Below the pieces are notes generated by a model. That model saw only the letters and a program-made list of their open reading frames with translations. It was not told where the DNA came from and made no database searches. Of a stretch of DNA of 18,367 nt, positions 1 through 6,672 are shown piece after piece (the stretch's first letter is position 1; each line of letters begins with the position of its first letter). Source of the stretch: Herminiimonas sp. (GTDB lineage: Bacteria; Pseudomonadota; Gammaproteobacteria; Burkholderiales; Burkholderiaceae); assembly GCA_014377155.1 (NCBI GenBank), contig JACMQD010000229.1:1-18367 (forward strand), read 5' to 3'. The position numbers and the translations under genes were made by a program.

Positions 1-1
1 A

Positions 2-877
2 GAGGTGTTGCGAAAATGGGAATCGCGCTATGGATTTCCCGTGCCATTACGCGATGCGCTTGGCAACCGGCTCTATTCCGGCGAGGATCTGAGTCGCTTG
101 CGGCTGATCAAGCGACTCATGGACGGCGGCCTGCGGCCGGCGCAAGTCGTTGCACTCGATCATGCGCAATTGCTGGCGCTGGTCGAAAGCGCGAAGCCGG
201 CGCCTGCGCCGTGCCAGAGCCACGCGTCCTCGCAGCTGCTATCTTGGCTGCATCTGCGCGATCCCTCTGCATTACGCCGCAACCTTCAGGAAGAACTGAC
301 CAGGGTGGGCCTCGAGACCTTTATCGTCGAGATCATACCGAGCATGAATGCAGAGGTTGGCGAAGCCTGGGAGCGTCAGGAAATTTTCATCCGCGACGAA
401 CATATGTATACGGAAATCATGCAAGAGCTACTGCGCGGCGCGGTCGCGCAGATTGCTAAGCCGCATGCCTCCCCGCGGGTGTTGATCACCACACCGACTG
501 GCGAACTGCATACGCTAGGGGTACTGATGCTGCAGGGATTTTTGACTAGTCGAGGCGCATCTTGCATTTCGCTCGGCGCCCAGACGCCTGCCGCTGAAAT
601 TGGCCATGCGTCGGCAGAATATCAGGCGGATATTGTCGGATTGTCTTTCAGCGCAAGTTTTCCAAAACGCCGCGCCGAAGCAATTTTGCGCGAAGTGCGT
701 GCATTGGTGCCGTCAGGAAAAGAATTATGGGCCGGCGGCCAGGGAGTGACTGGCCTCGAACGCGATATTCGAGGTGTACGGATCATGCGCAGCTTCGAAC
801 AGATCGAGAAGGGACTAGAGCGTTACCGCGCACGCGGGCCTGCACGTGTCGGTTCCGTACAGAACGGGCTCGACTGA
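2..877 (+). CDS. MerR-family regulator with CarH-like cobalamin-binding domain (5' end missing)
   Basis: A DNA-binding transcriptional regulator whose start lies upstream of the window; the frame is open from the first bases, so GTG at 5 is probably internal. The visible N-terminus is the second half of a MerR winged helix-turn-helix (KWESRYGFP, then R-YSGEDL). A helical bundle follows with W-x9-EH (W at 368-370, EH at 398-403), then a Rossmann-like cobalamin-binding domain with E-x-H-x-x-G (ELHTLG, candidate Co-ligating His at 509-511) and later GGQG. Known from the family: CarH/LitR proteins use this layout to sense light through adenosylcobalamin, and both motifs match what I remember of Thermus CarH. 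The residue after the Trp is Glu, where Thermus CarH has His132, the light-state ligand. The stop codon abuts that of the convergent gene at 878. The target genes are not visible, and cobalamin binding is inferred. Confidence 0.88.
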   Translation, partial: EVLRKWESRYGFPVPLRDALGNRLYSGEDLSRLRLIKRLMDGGLRPAQVVALDHAQLLALVESAKPAPAPCQSHASSQLLSWLHLRDPSALRRNLQEELTRVGLETFIVEIIPSMNAEVGEAWERQEIFIRDEHMYTEIMQELLRGAVAQIAKPHASPRVLITTPTGELHTLGVLMLQGFLTSRGASCISLGAQTPAAEIGHASAEYQADIVGLSFSASFPKRRAEAILREVRALVPSGKELWAGGQGVTGLERDIRGVRIMRSFEQIEKGLERYRARGPARVGSVQNGLD

Positions 878-1303
878 CTATTTCTTGAACTTGTTTATCA
901 GGGCGTCGAGTTGCGAGGCGGCAGCCGGGTCTGGCGAGGCGTCACTTTCATCATCCTCGGCAAATTCTTCGGCTAGATTTTTCCAGCCTTTGCGGCCAGC
1001 GAAGGCGTTGAATTCTTCGGGCGCCTCCAGCACGATGACCTTGTCGTCCTGCAAGCCAAGGTCGCCATGGCCGAAATCCGGGCCGACGTAACCAAGGGCA
1101 CGTAAGCGCGCCAGGATCTGGGCGATCAAGACCTTGTCTTCGTACAGGCCTTCATCGCCGATCGACGACCCGAAGTCGACATACACGTCGATGATGCCGT
1201 ACCCTTCGTCGAAGATGCGGATGGCTTTGATATCGCGGCTGTTGCCGGAAGCGTCGGTGGCCTTGAACGGGCCGCTGAGCTGGATGTCGGTTTCACTATT
1301 CAT
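878..1303 (-). CDS. hypothetical acidic protein, 141 aa
   Basis: I do not recognise this family. The chosen start is the ATG at 1303, giving MNSETDIQLSGPFK; the reading frame continues upstream to an ATG at 1339, but those 12 extra residues (MRIRDSWCNLFD) look unlike a conserved N-terminus. The protein looks soluble, with no signal peptide or membrane segment. It has a predicted alpha/beta-like body (IKAIRIFDEGYGIIDVYVDF, then a helix around LIAQILARLRALGY), a very acidic stretch (EEFAEDDESDASPD) and a short basic C-terminal tail (INKFKK). The stop is immediately adjacent to that of the MerR-type gene, so the two genes are tail to tail with no terminator between them. No function is assigned. 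Confidence 0.7.
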   Translation of the reverse strand: MNSETDIQLSGPFKATDASGNSRDIKAIRIFDEGYGIIDVYVDFGSSIGDEGLYEDKVLIAQILARLRALGYVGPDFGHGDLGLQDDKVIVLEAPEEFNAFAGRKGWKNLAEEFAEDDESDASPDPAAASQLDALINKFKK

Positions 1304-1404
1304 GTCGAACAGATTACACCAACTATCTCGAATTCGCACGTGCCGCGCCAGATAGTCGCAAGCGCGCTATGATTCGCCCAGATTCACTGCATGATGGAAA
1401 AAAC

Positions 1405-1644
1405 ATGGCAAGTATTGAAGATATCGTCAAGCGTCAGAAAGACGGTGCCAAGTTCGTATTGTCGGCGTCGATGATGGGGCTGGATACGGAAGAATTCGAT
1501 ATCGTCGCGCGCGTCTGGATCAAGGACGGCGGCAACGGCTTCCAGCTGGCCGGTGTCCCACACCGGCGATGCATCGACGGTCAGTTTTTCATCGACCGCA
1601 TTACCGTCGTCAAGACAGCAGAGTCTGGGGACCGCGAGCCTTAG
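1405..1644 (+). CDS. small hypothetical protein, 79 aa
   Basis: A small soluble protein of unknown family. The start is taken as ATG 1405 (MASIEDIVKRQKDGAKF) because a purine-rich GGAAAAA sits just upstream; the frame extends upstream to an ATG at 1369. The composition looks protein-like: an N-terminal helix, then alternating hydrophobic strands (FDIVARVWIK, GQFFIDRITVV). A 115-aa open frame on the opposite strand covers the same DNA; it is rich in Arg, Ala and Asp and lacks a convincing start context, so I favour the plus strand. The gene is divergent from the 141-aa gene across about 100 bp and convergent with the 168-aa gene. The call remains uncertain without homologues. Confidence 0.5.
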   Translation: MASIEDIVKRQKDGAKFVLSASMMGLDTEEFDIVARVWIKDGGNGFQLAGVPHRRCIDGQFFIDRITVVKTAESGDREP

Positions 1645-1681
1645 CAGGCCCCGGACGAATGCGGCGATCGCTGATGTAGAA

Positions 1682-2188
1682 TTACCCCGGCTTGCGGTAG
1701 TCTGTCTCGATCCATTTGGCGGCACTGGCACGCGTCAGATTGAAATTCGGCGCAACCCGCACCTGCGCCAGCTCGGTACCCTCATCGTCATGCGCACTCA
1801 ACGTTGCCGAAGGATCGTCTTCATCGGGTTCGATGTCGAGCGTGACGTTGATCGTTGCGCCCTGCACCGAGACGGTCACGCTTTTGTGCAGGATTGCTTG
1901 CAACTGCTGCTCATGCCGGCGCAGCACTTCGGATGCGGTCTTGACCAGCGTGTTGAAGGCAGCGGTATCGAGTGGTTTGGGGTTCTTTTTGTCTCGCCCC
2001 ATGGTCCACGGTCCGACCAGGGCGGGTTCGCGTTCGCCGTCCTTGATCATCTCGACTGCCCAGCCTTCGTCGTCATCGTTCTTGATCACGCGTGCGGTCC
2101 AGCCGACATCGTGCCACAGGCGCGGCTCCTGGGTCTTCGGTGTTTCATCTTCATTTGGTTCAACAACATCTTCTGGAATATCGCTCAT
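1682..2188 (-). CDS. hypothetical acidic protein, 168 aa
   Basis: I do not recognise a named family. The start is ATG at 2188, giving MSDIPEDVVEPNEDET. The first 22 residues are acidic and low-complexity. A compact domain follows (RLWHDVGWTARVIKNDDDEGWAVEMIKDG, VGPWTMGRDKKNPKPLD), then a helix (NTLVKTASEVLRRHEQQLQAIL), a beta-rich segment (VTVSVQGATINVTLDI) and a C-terminal part ending KWIETDYRKPG. There is no signal peptide or membrane segment. It is probably a conserved cytoplasmic protein of the Burkholderiales. It is divergent from pfp across a 152-bp gap, so the two genes may share a promoter region. No role can be assigned from sequence. Confidence 0.75.
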   Translation of the reverse strand: MSDIPEDVVEPNEDETPKTQEPRLWHDVGWTARVIKNDDDEGWAVEMIKDGEREPALVGPWTMGRDKKNPKPLDTAAFNTLVKTASEVLRRHEQQLQAILHKSVTVSVQGATINVTLDIEPDEDDPSATLSAHDDEGTELAQVRVAPNFNLTRASAAKWIETDYRKPG

Positions 2189-2340
2189 CTTGGCATCGCT
2201 TGCATGGTGGGTTCAGAACCCGTATTTTACGGCCTTTGACGCAGGCCGGCGGCGCATAAATGGTGCATTCGGCGAACAGCTGAAAAGGTACAATCCGTTC
2301 ATGGCGGCATGGGTCCGTACAATTTTTCAAGGAGAAACGA

Positions 2341-3561
2341 ATGGCATCCGGAAAAATCCTGGTCGCGCAAGGCGGCGGTCCGACGGCAGTCATCAATCAG
2401 TCGCTGGTCGGCGTTGCGCTCGAAGCGCGCCGCTTTCGGCAAGTCGAGCGCGTCTACGGTGCACGTCATGGCGTGCGCGGCATCGTCGACGAGGATTTCC
2501 TCGATCTGACCCAGGAGACTAGTGCCAATCTCGAACTGGTGGCCGGTACGCCCTCGTCGGCCTTGGGATCGACGCGCGACAAACCGGACATTCCGTATTG
2601 CCAGGAAATATTCAAGGTCTTGCGGGCACACGAGATCGAGCATTTCTTTTATATCGGCGGCAACGACTCATCCGACACCGTACGCATTGTCAGCCTAGAA
2701 GCACACAAAGCCGGCTACCCGCTGCGCTGCATCCACATTCCCAAAACCATCGACAACGATCTGGTCGGCAGTGATCACACACCGGGCTTCCCATCGGCGG
2801 CACGTTTCGTGGCGCAGGCATTTGCCGGCGCCAATCTCGACAATGCGGCGCTGCCGGGGATTTATGTCGGCGTCGTGATGGGACGGCATGCAGGATTTCT
2901 GACGGCGGCGTCCGCGTTGGGTAAAAAATTCCCCGATGATGGTCCGCACCTGATCTACATGCCGGAACGCACTTTCGTGCTGGAGCAATTTCTGGCCGAT
3001 GTCAAGGCGACCTACGCGCGGTTCGGACGCTGCGTCATCGCAGTGTCCGAAGGCATTCACGACGCCTCCGGCACGCCGATCGCCAGCCTGCTGGCCAGCG
3101 AAGTCGAACGCGATGCACACGGCAACGTCCAGTTGTCGGGTAACGGCGCCTTGGCCGACCTGCTGTGTGAAGAAATCAAGAAGCGCCTGAAGATCAAGCG
3201 CGTGCGTGGTGATACTTTCGGATATCTGCAGCGCTCGTTCATCGGTTGTGTGTCCGACGTCGACCAGCGCGAAGCCCGCGAGGTCGGCGAAAAAGCGGTG
3301 CAGTTCGCGATGTGGGGAAGCCGCGACGGTTCGGTCGCGATCAAACGCACCGGTTCTTATTCGGTCGACTATGAATTGCTCGCGCTCGATGCGGTGGCCG
3401 GCAAAACGCGGGTGATGGAAGATGAATTCATCGCCGCCAATGGCACCGATGTCACCGATGCCTTTCACATGTACCTGCGACCGTTAGTGGGAGCGGGCAT
3501 GCCGCAAGCGTTTCGTCTGCGCAGTACTCCGGTGCCCAAAATCCTGAACAAGCCCGGCTGA
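2341..3561 (+). CDS. pfp: pyrophosphate-dependent 6-phosphofructokinase
   Basis: Phosphorylates fructose 6-phosphate to fructose 1,6-bisphosphate in the cytoplasm, most likely using pyrophosphate, in the reversible glycolytic/gluconeogenic step. Visible motifs: N-terminal GGGPTAVINQS (residues 11-21), GGNDSSDT (106-113), catalytic PKTIDNDL (134-141), MGRHAG (180-185) and PERTF (198-202). Two features point to PPi rather than ATP: Lys135 in PKTIDND, where ATP enzymes have Gly, and Asp109 in GGND, where ATP enzymes have Gly (GGDGS). The Asn at 108, where most relatives have Asp, is a variation that I recall from some proteobacterial PPi enzymes. The 406-aa length fits this class. The start is supported by AGGAG about 7 nt upstream. 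A C13 peptidase gene follows 37 bp downstream on the same strand. PPi use is inferred from motifs. Confidence 0.93.
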   Translation: MASGKILVAQGGGPTAVINQSLVGVALEARRFRQVERVYGARHGVRGIVDEDFLDLTQETSANLELVAGTPSSALGSTRDKPDIPYCQEIFKVLRAHEIEHFFYIGGNDSSDTVRIVSLEAHKAGYPLRCIHIPKTIDNDLVGSDHTPGFPSAARFVAQAFAGANLDNAALPGIYVGVVMGRHAGFLTAASALGKKFPDDGPHLIYMPERTFVLEQFLADVKATYARFGRCVIAVSEGIHDASGTPIASLLASEVERDAHGNVQLSGNGALADLLCEEIKKRLKIKRVRGDTFGYLQRSFIGCVSDVDQREAREVGEKAVQFAMWGSRDGSVAIKRTGSYSVDYELLALDAVAGKTRVMEDEFIAANGTDVTDAFHMYLRPLVGAGMPQAFRLRSTPVPKILNKPG

Positions 3562-3598
3562 AAGCCCATACCGCTATACGACTGCCAGGACCCGTAGA

Positions 3599-5092
3599 AT
3601 GACCGACCACGATCAGGATCACGATAGCGACTCCGCCATCGAAACGACGCCGCTACCAGTACGCCATGCGCGCCCGTTGAACTGGTTCGTCGAGGCCCTG
3701 CGGGTTGCCGTGTTCATGCCGCCACGCTGGTCGTCTTTGCGTACGTCGCCGGCCGTGATGGCGGCGCTGTTCATTATGTCGGTGCTGGTCGTGATCGGTG
3801 TCCAGCGCCTGATGATCGACGGCCCGGCGACGTTCTACTGGCAGGCGATTACCGCGGACTGGATCGGCACGCTGCTAGTGGCCTGGGCATGTTATCTGAT
3901 GCGGCCGCTCTCGGATGATCCTGCCGCAGCGCGCACAACACCCAGTGCGATACCTCGCGCCACGCTGCTTTTTACGATGACGCTGGCCCAGGCACAGGTA
4001 CTGTCGCTGCTGTTCGGCCTGCTATTGGCCGTGCTGGTACGGTCTGGAAAATATACAGTGGACGTTCTGGGGCCACAAGGCATGTGGATCGTCTACCTGT
4101 TGCCGATGGCATGGGTGCTGGCGTCACAACTCGTCCTGTTCTTCCGCATCGGCGGCCGGGCCAGGCCGGTCATGGCATTCATTGTGCCCGTGATGTTACT
4201 GGCGTCGGCGATGCCATTCCTGGTGCCGTCATCGGGTTTCTGGAATCCTGTCGAGCCGGTGCAGGCAGACTCGGGCGATACGACGCTGAGGCTGAACCAG
4301 GAGGCAATGGAGCAACAGCCGAGGCTGCTGGCCCAGCGTCTCAATGACATCAAGCCGCAACGTCCTGGCGTGCTAGATCTGTATGTGCTGACGTTCGCGC
4401 CGTATGCCAACGAAAACGTGTTCCGCCGTGAGTCCGAGCTGGTGGCCAGCGTAATGGCACAGCGCTTCGATGCCGCCGGACGTACGCTCCAACTGGTCAA
4501 CAATGCGCAGACGACGCAGCAGTGGCCTTGGGCCACCCCGCTCAATTTGCAGCGCGCCATTCACCGCTTCGCCGCGATGATGGATCGGGAAGACGATATT
4601 CTGTTTTTGCACCTGACATCGCACGGCGCACGCGATGGCGAACTGGCAGCCGAATTTCGGCCAATGGAAGTCGATCCGCTACGTCCCGGCGATCTCAAAC
4701 GCTGGCTGGACCAGGCCGGCATCAGGAATCGCGTGATTTCGATCTCGGCCTGCTTCTCTGGCAGCTGGATTGCTACGCTGGCCGATGAAAATACGCTCGT
4801 GATGACGGCATCGGATGCCGATCACACATCGTACGGTTGCGGTCGCAAATCCGAGCTGACTTTTTTTGGTCGCGCCATGTATGACGAACAGCTGCGCTCG
4901 AAAACATTATCGTTCGAGACGGCGCATGCGGCAGCGCGAGTAGTGATCAAACAGCGCGAGGAGGCCGCCGGCAAGTCCGATGGATATTCCAATCCGCAAA
5001 TTGTGGTGGGTGCGGGAATTCGTGCGCGGTTGGCGCGGCTCGAGGCGCGGATTCAGGCATTGGAAGGCGCGGGGGTTAGACGGGCAGAATAG
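3599..5092 (+). CDS. membrane-anchored C13-family (legumain-like) cysteine peptidase
   Basis: A probable caspase-fold (clan CD) cysteine peptidase on a multi-pass membrane anchor, 497 aa. After an acidic N-terminal tail there are about five hydrophobic segments (roughly residues 51-68, 85-101, 121-147, 162-182 and 191-212), then a soluble C-terminal domain from about 225. The C13 catalytic dyad is visible as His342 in LTSHGARDG and Cys385 in ISACFSGSW, each following a hydrophobic strand as expected in this fold. The tail (RARLARLEARIQALEG, from about 475) looks like a short coiled coil. The substrate is unknown; legumain-type enzymes prefer Asn or Asp at P1, but nothing here shows specificity. 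The start ATG has AGGA 8 nt upstream. The gene lies 37 bp after pfp and may be cotranscribed, though no functional link is known. Confidence 0.85.
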   Translation: MTDHDQDHDSDSAIETTPLPVRHARPLNWFVEALRVAVFMPPRWSSLRTSPAVMAALFIMSVLVVIGVQRLMIDGPATFYWQAITADWIGTLLVAWACYLMRPLSDDPAAARTTPSAIPRATLLFTMTLAQAQVLSLLFGLLLAVLVRSGKYTVDVLGPQGMWIVYLLPMAWVLASQLVLFFRIGGRARPVMAFIVPVMLLASAMPFLVPSSGFWNPVEPVQADSGDTTLRLNQEAMEQQPRLLAQRLNDIKPQRPGVLDLYVLTFAPYANENVFRRESELVASVMAQRFDAAGRTLQLVNNAQTTQQWPWATPLNLQRAIHRFAAMMDREDDILFLHLTSHGARDGELAAEFRPMEVDPLRPGDLKRWLDQAGIRNRVISISACFSGSWIATLADENTLVMTASDADHTSYGCGRKSELTFFGRAMYDEQLRSKTLSFETAHAAARVVIKQREEAAGKSDGYSNPQIVVGAGIRARLARLEARIQALEGAGVRRAE

Positions 5093-5197
5093 GGGTGGGC
5101 TGCTGCCAAGCGCATAGTTTTTTCCCTGAATGGCGTAAGTTTAATTTCAGTGGCTTCTCTCGCTGTAATTTGGTTTTTGGATGATGATTGGTTCTCA

Positions 5198-5417
5198 CTC
5201 CGTGGGGCCTTTTGCCGGGAGCGGCCCGGCAGCCGCTCACTTTTTTTGCTTCGCCAAAAAAAGTAAGCAAAAAAAGGCGACCGCAGAACGCTGCCCTTCG
5301 GGTTCCCGGAAAGTAGGTCTGGGAAGGGGGTAACGCGCCAACTCGCTGCGCTCAGACATGCGCATTCCTTATCCCCTTCCCAGACCTACTTTCCGGCAGC
5401 ATTCCCAAGCGGAATTC
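5198..5417 (+). repeat. 220-bp structured repeat element, copy A
   Basis: This element shares its layout with copy B at 5678-5897, which lies in the opposite orientation with identical length. Shared boundaries are CTCCGTGGG at one end and CAAGCGGAATTC at the other. Three hairpins are visible in order: GCCGGG/CCCGGC (5214-5230, 5-nt loop); ACTTTTTTT/AAAAAAAGT (5239-5264, loop GCTTCGCC); and a perfect 24-bp stem (5306-5329 with 5373-5396) enclosing a loop with CTCGCTGCGCTC. It resembles multi-copy hairpin elements that I recall from Oxalobacteraceae genomes; that memory is not verified. No transposase or coding content is evident. Confidence 0.8.
5306..5396. repeat. 24-bp perfect-stem hairpin of copy A
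   Basis: Arms 5306-5329 and 5373-5396 are perfect reverse complements (24 bp). Pairing can extend inward by a G-T and three A-T pairs, leaving a 35-nt loop. No T-tract follows, so it is not a standard terminator. The stem sequence differs from that of copy B at 8 of 24 positions, yet both stems pair perfectly. Confidence 0.85.
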
Positions 5418-5440
5418 ACTTTCAACGGCAAATTCGGTAT

Positions 5441-5488
5441 CAAATTCAAACCCAAAATCTAACCAAAATTCAAACAAAAATTCTAACC
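5441..5488 (+). repeat. 24-bp tandem repeat, two copies, A-rich
   Basis: Units 5441-5464 and 5465-5488 match at 20 of 24 positions, each carrying AAATTCAAAC and ending CTAACC. The unit itself looks like a decayed 11-13 bp repeat. It lies in the spacer between the inverted elements, next to copy A, and is strikingly AT-rich compared with its surroundings. Confidence 0.65.
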
Positions 5489-5677
5489 AAGCTTTGTCAA
5501 TTTCAAGGCCTTGACACTACTTAGAAGAAAGTCCGGCCTAACGTGATCGCGATTCTGCTGGAGCTTTAGAAGTTGTAACCACGATTGACCTTGGAAGTCG
5601 ACTTTGAAGTTGAAGTTAACGTTGCGAGTGTAGTGCCGGTTGCCGACATCTCCGCCGTTGACTTTGATTTTGCCGTC

Positions 5678-5897
5678 GAATTCCGCTTGGGACTGCTGCC
5701 GAAAAGGCGTCACCGGAAGGGGATCAGAGGCGCGCCTGTTTGAGCGAAGCGAGTTTGCGCGTTTCCCCCTTCCGGTGACGCCTTTTCGGGACCCCGAAGG
5801 GCAGCGGTCTGCGGTCGCCTTCTTTTGCTTACTTTTCTTGGCGAAGCAAGAAAAGTGAGCGGCTGCCGGGCCGCCCCCGGCAAGACGTCCCACGGAG
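5678..5897 (-). repeat. 220-bp structured repeat element, copy B (inverted)
   Basis: Inverted relative of copy A, with the same 220-bp length and the same order of hairpins when read on the minus strand. Hairpins: GCCGGG/CCCGGC (5865-5881, 5-nt loop); ACTTTTCTT/AAGAAAAGT (5831-5856, 8-nt loop); and a perfect 24-bp stem (5699-5722 with 5766-5789). Its loop contains GAGCGAAGCGAG, where copy A has GAGCGCAGCGAG, so a short GC-GNA-GC motif is kept. The ends match copy A: GAATTCCGCTTG at 5678 and CCCACGGAG at 5889-5897. Confidence 0.8.
5699..5789. repeat. 24-bp perfect-stem hairpin of copy B
   Basis: Arms 5699-5722 and 5766-5789 are perfect reverse complements. The distance from end to end is 91 nt, exactly as in copy A. 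The centre of the stem (GCGTCACC region) is unrelated to that of copy A, while the outer parts (CCG-AAA and GGAAGGGG) are shared. Confidence 0.85.
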
Positions 5898-6042
5898 CAC
5901 AAACAATTCAATGCCCAAGTACCCGCCCACAGCGAAAAAAGCGTTTCAAGGCAAGGCAGGGCAAGGCAATACAGCGCTTCCCACCACGCCCCCACCAGTT
6001 AAAATGACCTCCCCCTCATCACCCAAATAAGCAAGGCACCCC

Positions 6043-6255
6043 ATGGACGTCAAGGACAGCAACGGTACCAACCTCCTAGACGGCGACGCCGTTCAGGTCA
6101 TCAAGGATCTCAAAGTCAAAGGCACCTCCGTCACACTCAAGCGCGGTACCGTCATCAAGAACATCCGGCTCACCGGCGACCCCGAGGAAATCGAGTGCAA
6201 TGCAGAGAAGGTCAAAGGCCTGGTACTGAAGACCTGTTTTCTAAAAAAAGCTTGA
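6043..6255 (+). CDS. PhnA/YjdM C-terminal-domain protein, 70 aa
   Basis: A small cytoplasmic protein matching the C-terminal domain of the PhnA/YjdM family: V-K-D-S-N-G near the N-terminus, LLDGDAVQVIKDLKVKG (residues 11-27), then LKRGTVIKNIRLTGDPEEIEC and a C-terminal LVLKTCFLKKA. Full-length YjdM proteins have an N-terminal zinc ribbon before this domain; it is absent here, and the ATG at 6043 comes directly before the domain, so this is a standalone short form. The family name (alkylphosphonate utilisation) is historical and does not establish a role in phosphonate use. Upstream AAGGCACCCC is a weak ribosome binding site. It is convergent with the 131-aa gene. Confidence 0.85.
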   Translation: MDVKDSNGTNLLDGDAVQVIKDLKVKGTSVTLKRGTVIKNIRLTGDPEEIECNAEKVKGLVLKTCFLKKA

Positions 6256-6273
6256 AAGTCTTTCCAAAACAGG
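6233..6273 (-). terminator. possible terminator between two convergent genes
   Basis: CCTGTTTT (6233-6240) and AAAACAGG (6266-6273) form an 8-bp inverted repeat around an inner GAAAG/CTTTC pair. Read on the minus strand, downstream of the 131-aa gene, the inner hairpin is followed by a run of seven T (6243-6249). The inner stem is short, so this is weak support for a terminator of that gene. Confidence 0.3.
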
Positions 6274-6276
6274 CAG

Positions 6277-6672
6277 TCAGCGCAATCCTTTGAGATAGCG
6301 TCGGTTTGGCGACTCCGTCTCATGGGGCGACTCTGCCACGTTCCCGTTCGCACCAGCGGCCGACCTGGCGGGAGTCGTTGCTTTCGGTGCGCTGCCGGAT
6401 ACCGGCGCGCCCAGCTTGCGAGCGCGCGCCGCATACTGCTCGACGAACAACATGCGCATTTGCATCAGTTCGACCGCGCTGTTGGATACGCTGTCATCGT
6501 CGGCGATCAAGGACCATGCCAGGACATCGTCGGCATAGGCCCAGTTCTGCGTAAATTTGAGGACGTCGAATTCGGCAAAGTGCGCTGCTTTGACGGCTTT
6601 CCAGAGTTGCGCCGCATAGTTGATTTGATCCGTCTCGAAATACGCCAGCCTGGCGTTTGTCAAATCGTTCAT
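6277..6672 (-). CDS. hypothetical protein, 131 aa
   Basis: I do not recognise the family. The start is ATG 6672 (MNDLTNARLAYFETDQINYAAQLW), with GGTGA just upstream on the coding strand. The first 85 residues look fully helical and hydrophobic-patterned (LWKAVKAAHFAEFDVLKFTQNWAYADDVLAW, then AVELMQMRMLFVEQYAARARKL). The last 45 residues are low-complexity, rich in Ala, Ser, Pro and Thr (SGSAPKATTPARSAAGANG), and probably disordered before a basic end (RRYLKGLR). The layout of a helical body with a disordered Ala/Pro tail is reminiscent of phasin-type granule proteins, but this is only a similarity of architecture. There is no signal peptide. It is convergent with the PhnA-like gene 21 bp away. 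Confidence 0.65.
   Translation of the reverse strand: MNDLTNARLAYFETDQINYAAQLWKAVKAAHFAEFDVLKFTQNWAYADDVLAWSLIADDDSVSNSAVELMQMRMLFVEQYAARARKLGAPVSGSAPKATTPARSAAGANGNVAESPHETESPNRRYLKGLR

Larger units (their letters stand above)
5093..6042. other. 950-bp intergenic region occupied by structured repeats
   Basis: There is no convincing gene between the C13 peptidase and the PhnA-like gene. The region holds two 220-bp elements in inverted orientation (5198-5417 and 5678-5897) and a 24-bp tandem repeat (5441-5488) within the 260-bp spacer, flanked by about 105 bp (left) and 145 bp (right) of unremarkable sequence. Short open frames here, such as 5483-5995 on the minus strand, run through the hairpins and are read as spurious. 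The right flank has a small reiterated AAGGCA-type motif near 5948-5970. Confidence 0.8.

Noticed and set aside
1553..2239. 228-codon plus-strand frame opposite the 168-aa gene
   Set aside because: It overlaps the 79-aa gene in another frame and the 168-aa gene in antisense; the minus-strand protein has the more natural composition and start.
2289..2323. Two TACAAT hexamers as -10 boxes for pfp
   Set aside because: No acceptable -35 sequence at 16-18 bp spacing from either one; a TTGACG at 2236 is too far away and its nearest partner has 15-bp spacing.
2695..3468. 257-codon open frame on the minus strand inside pfp
   Set aside because: Fully antisense to pfp, whose catalytic motifs are intact.
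5198..5897. CRISPR array or insertion sequence
   Set aside because: There are only two copies in inverted orientation, with internal hairpins, no regular spacers and no transposase frame.
5483..5995. 170-codon minus-strand frame through copy B of the structured repeat
   Set aside because: It reads straight through three hairpins; such frames are typical spurious calls in multi-copy repeats.
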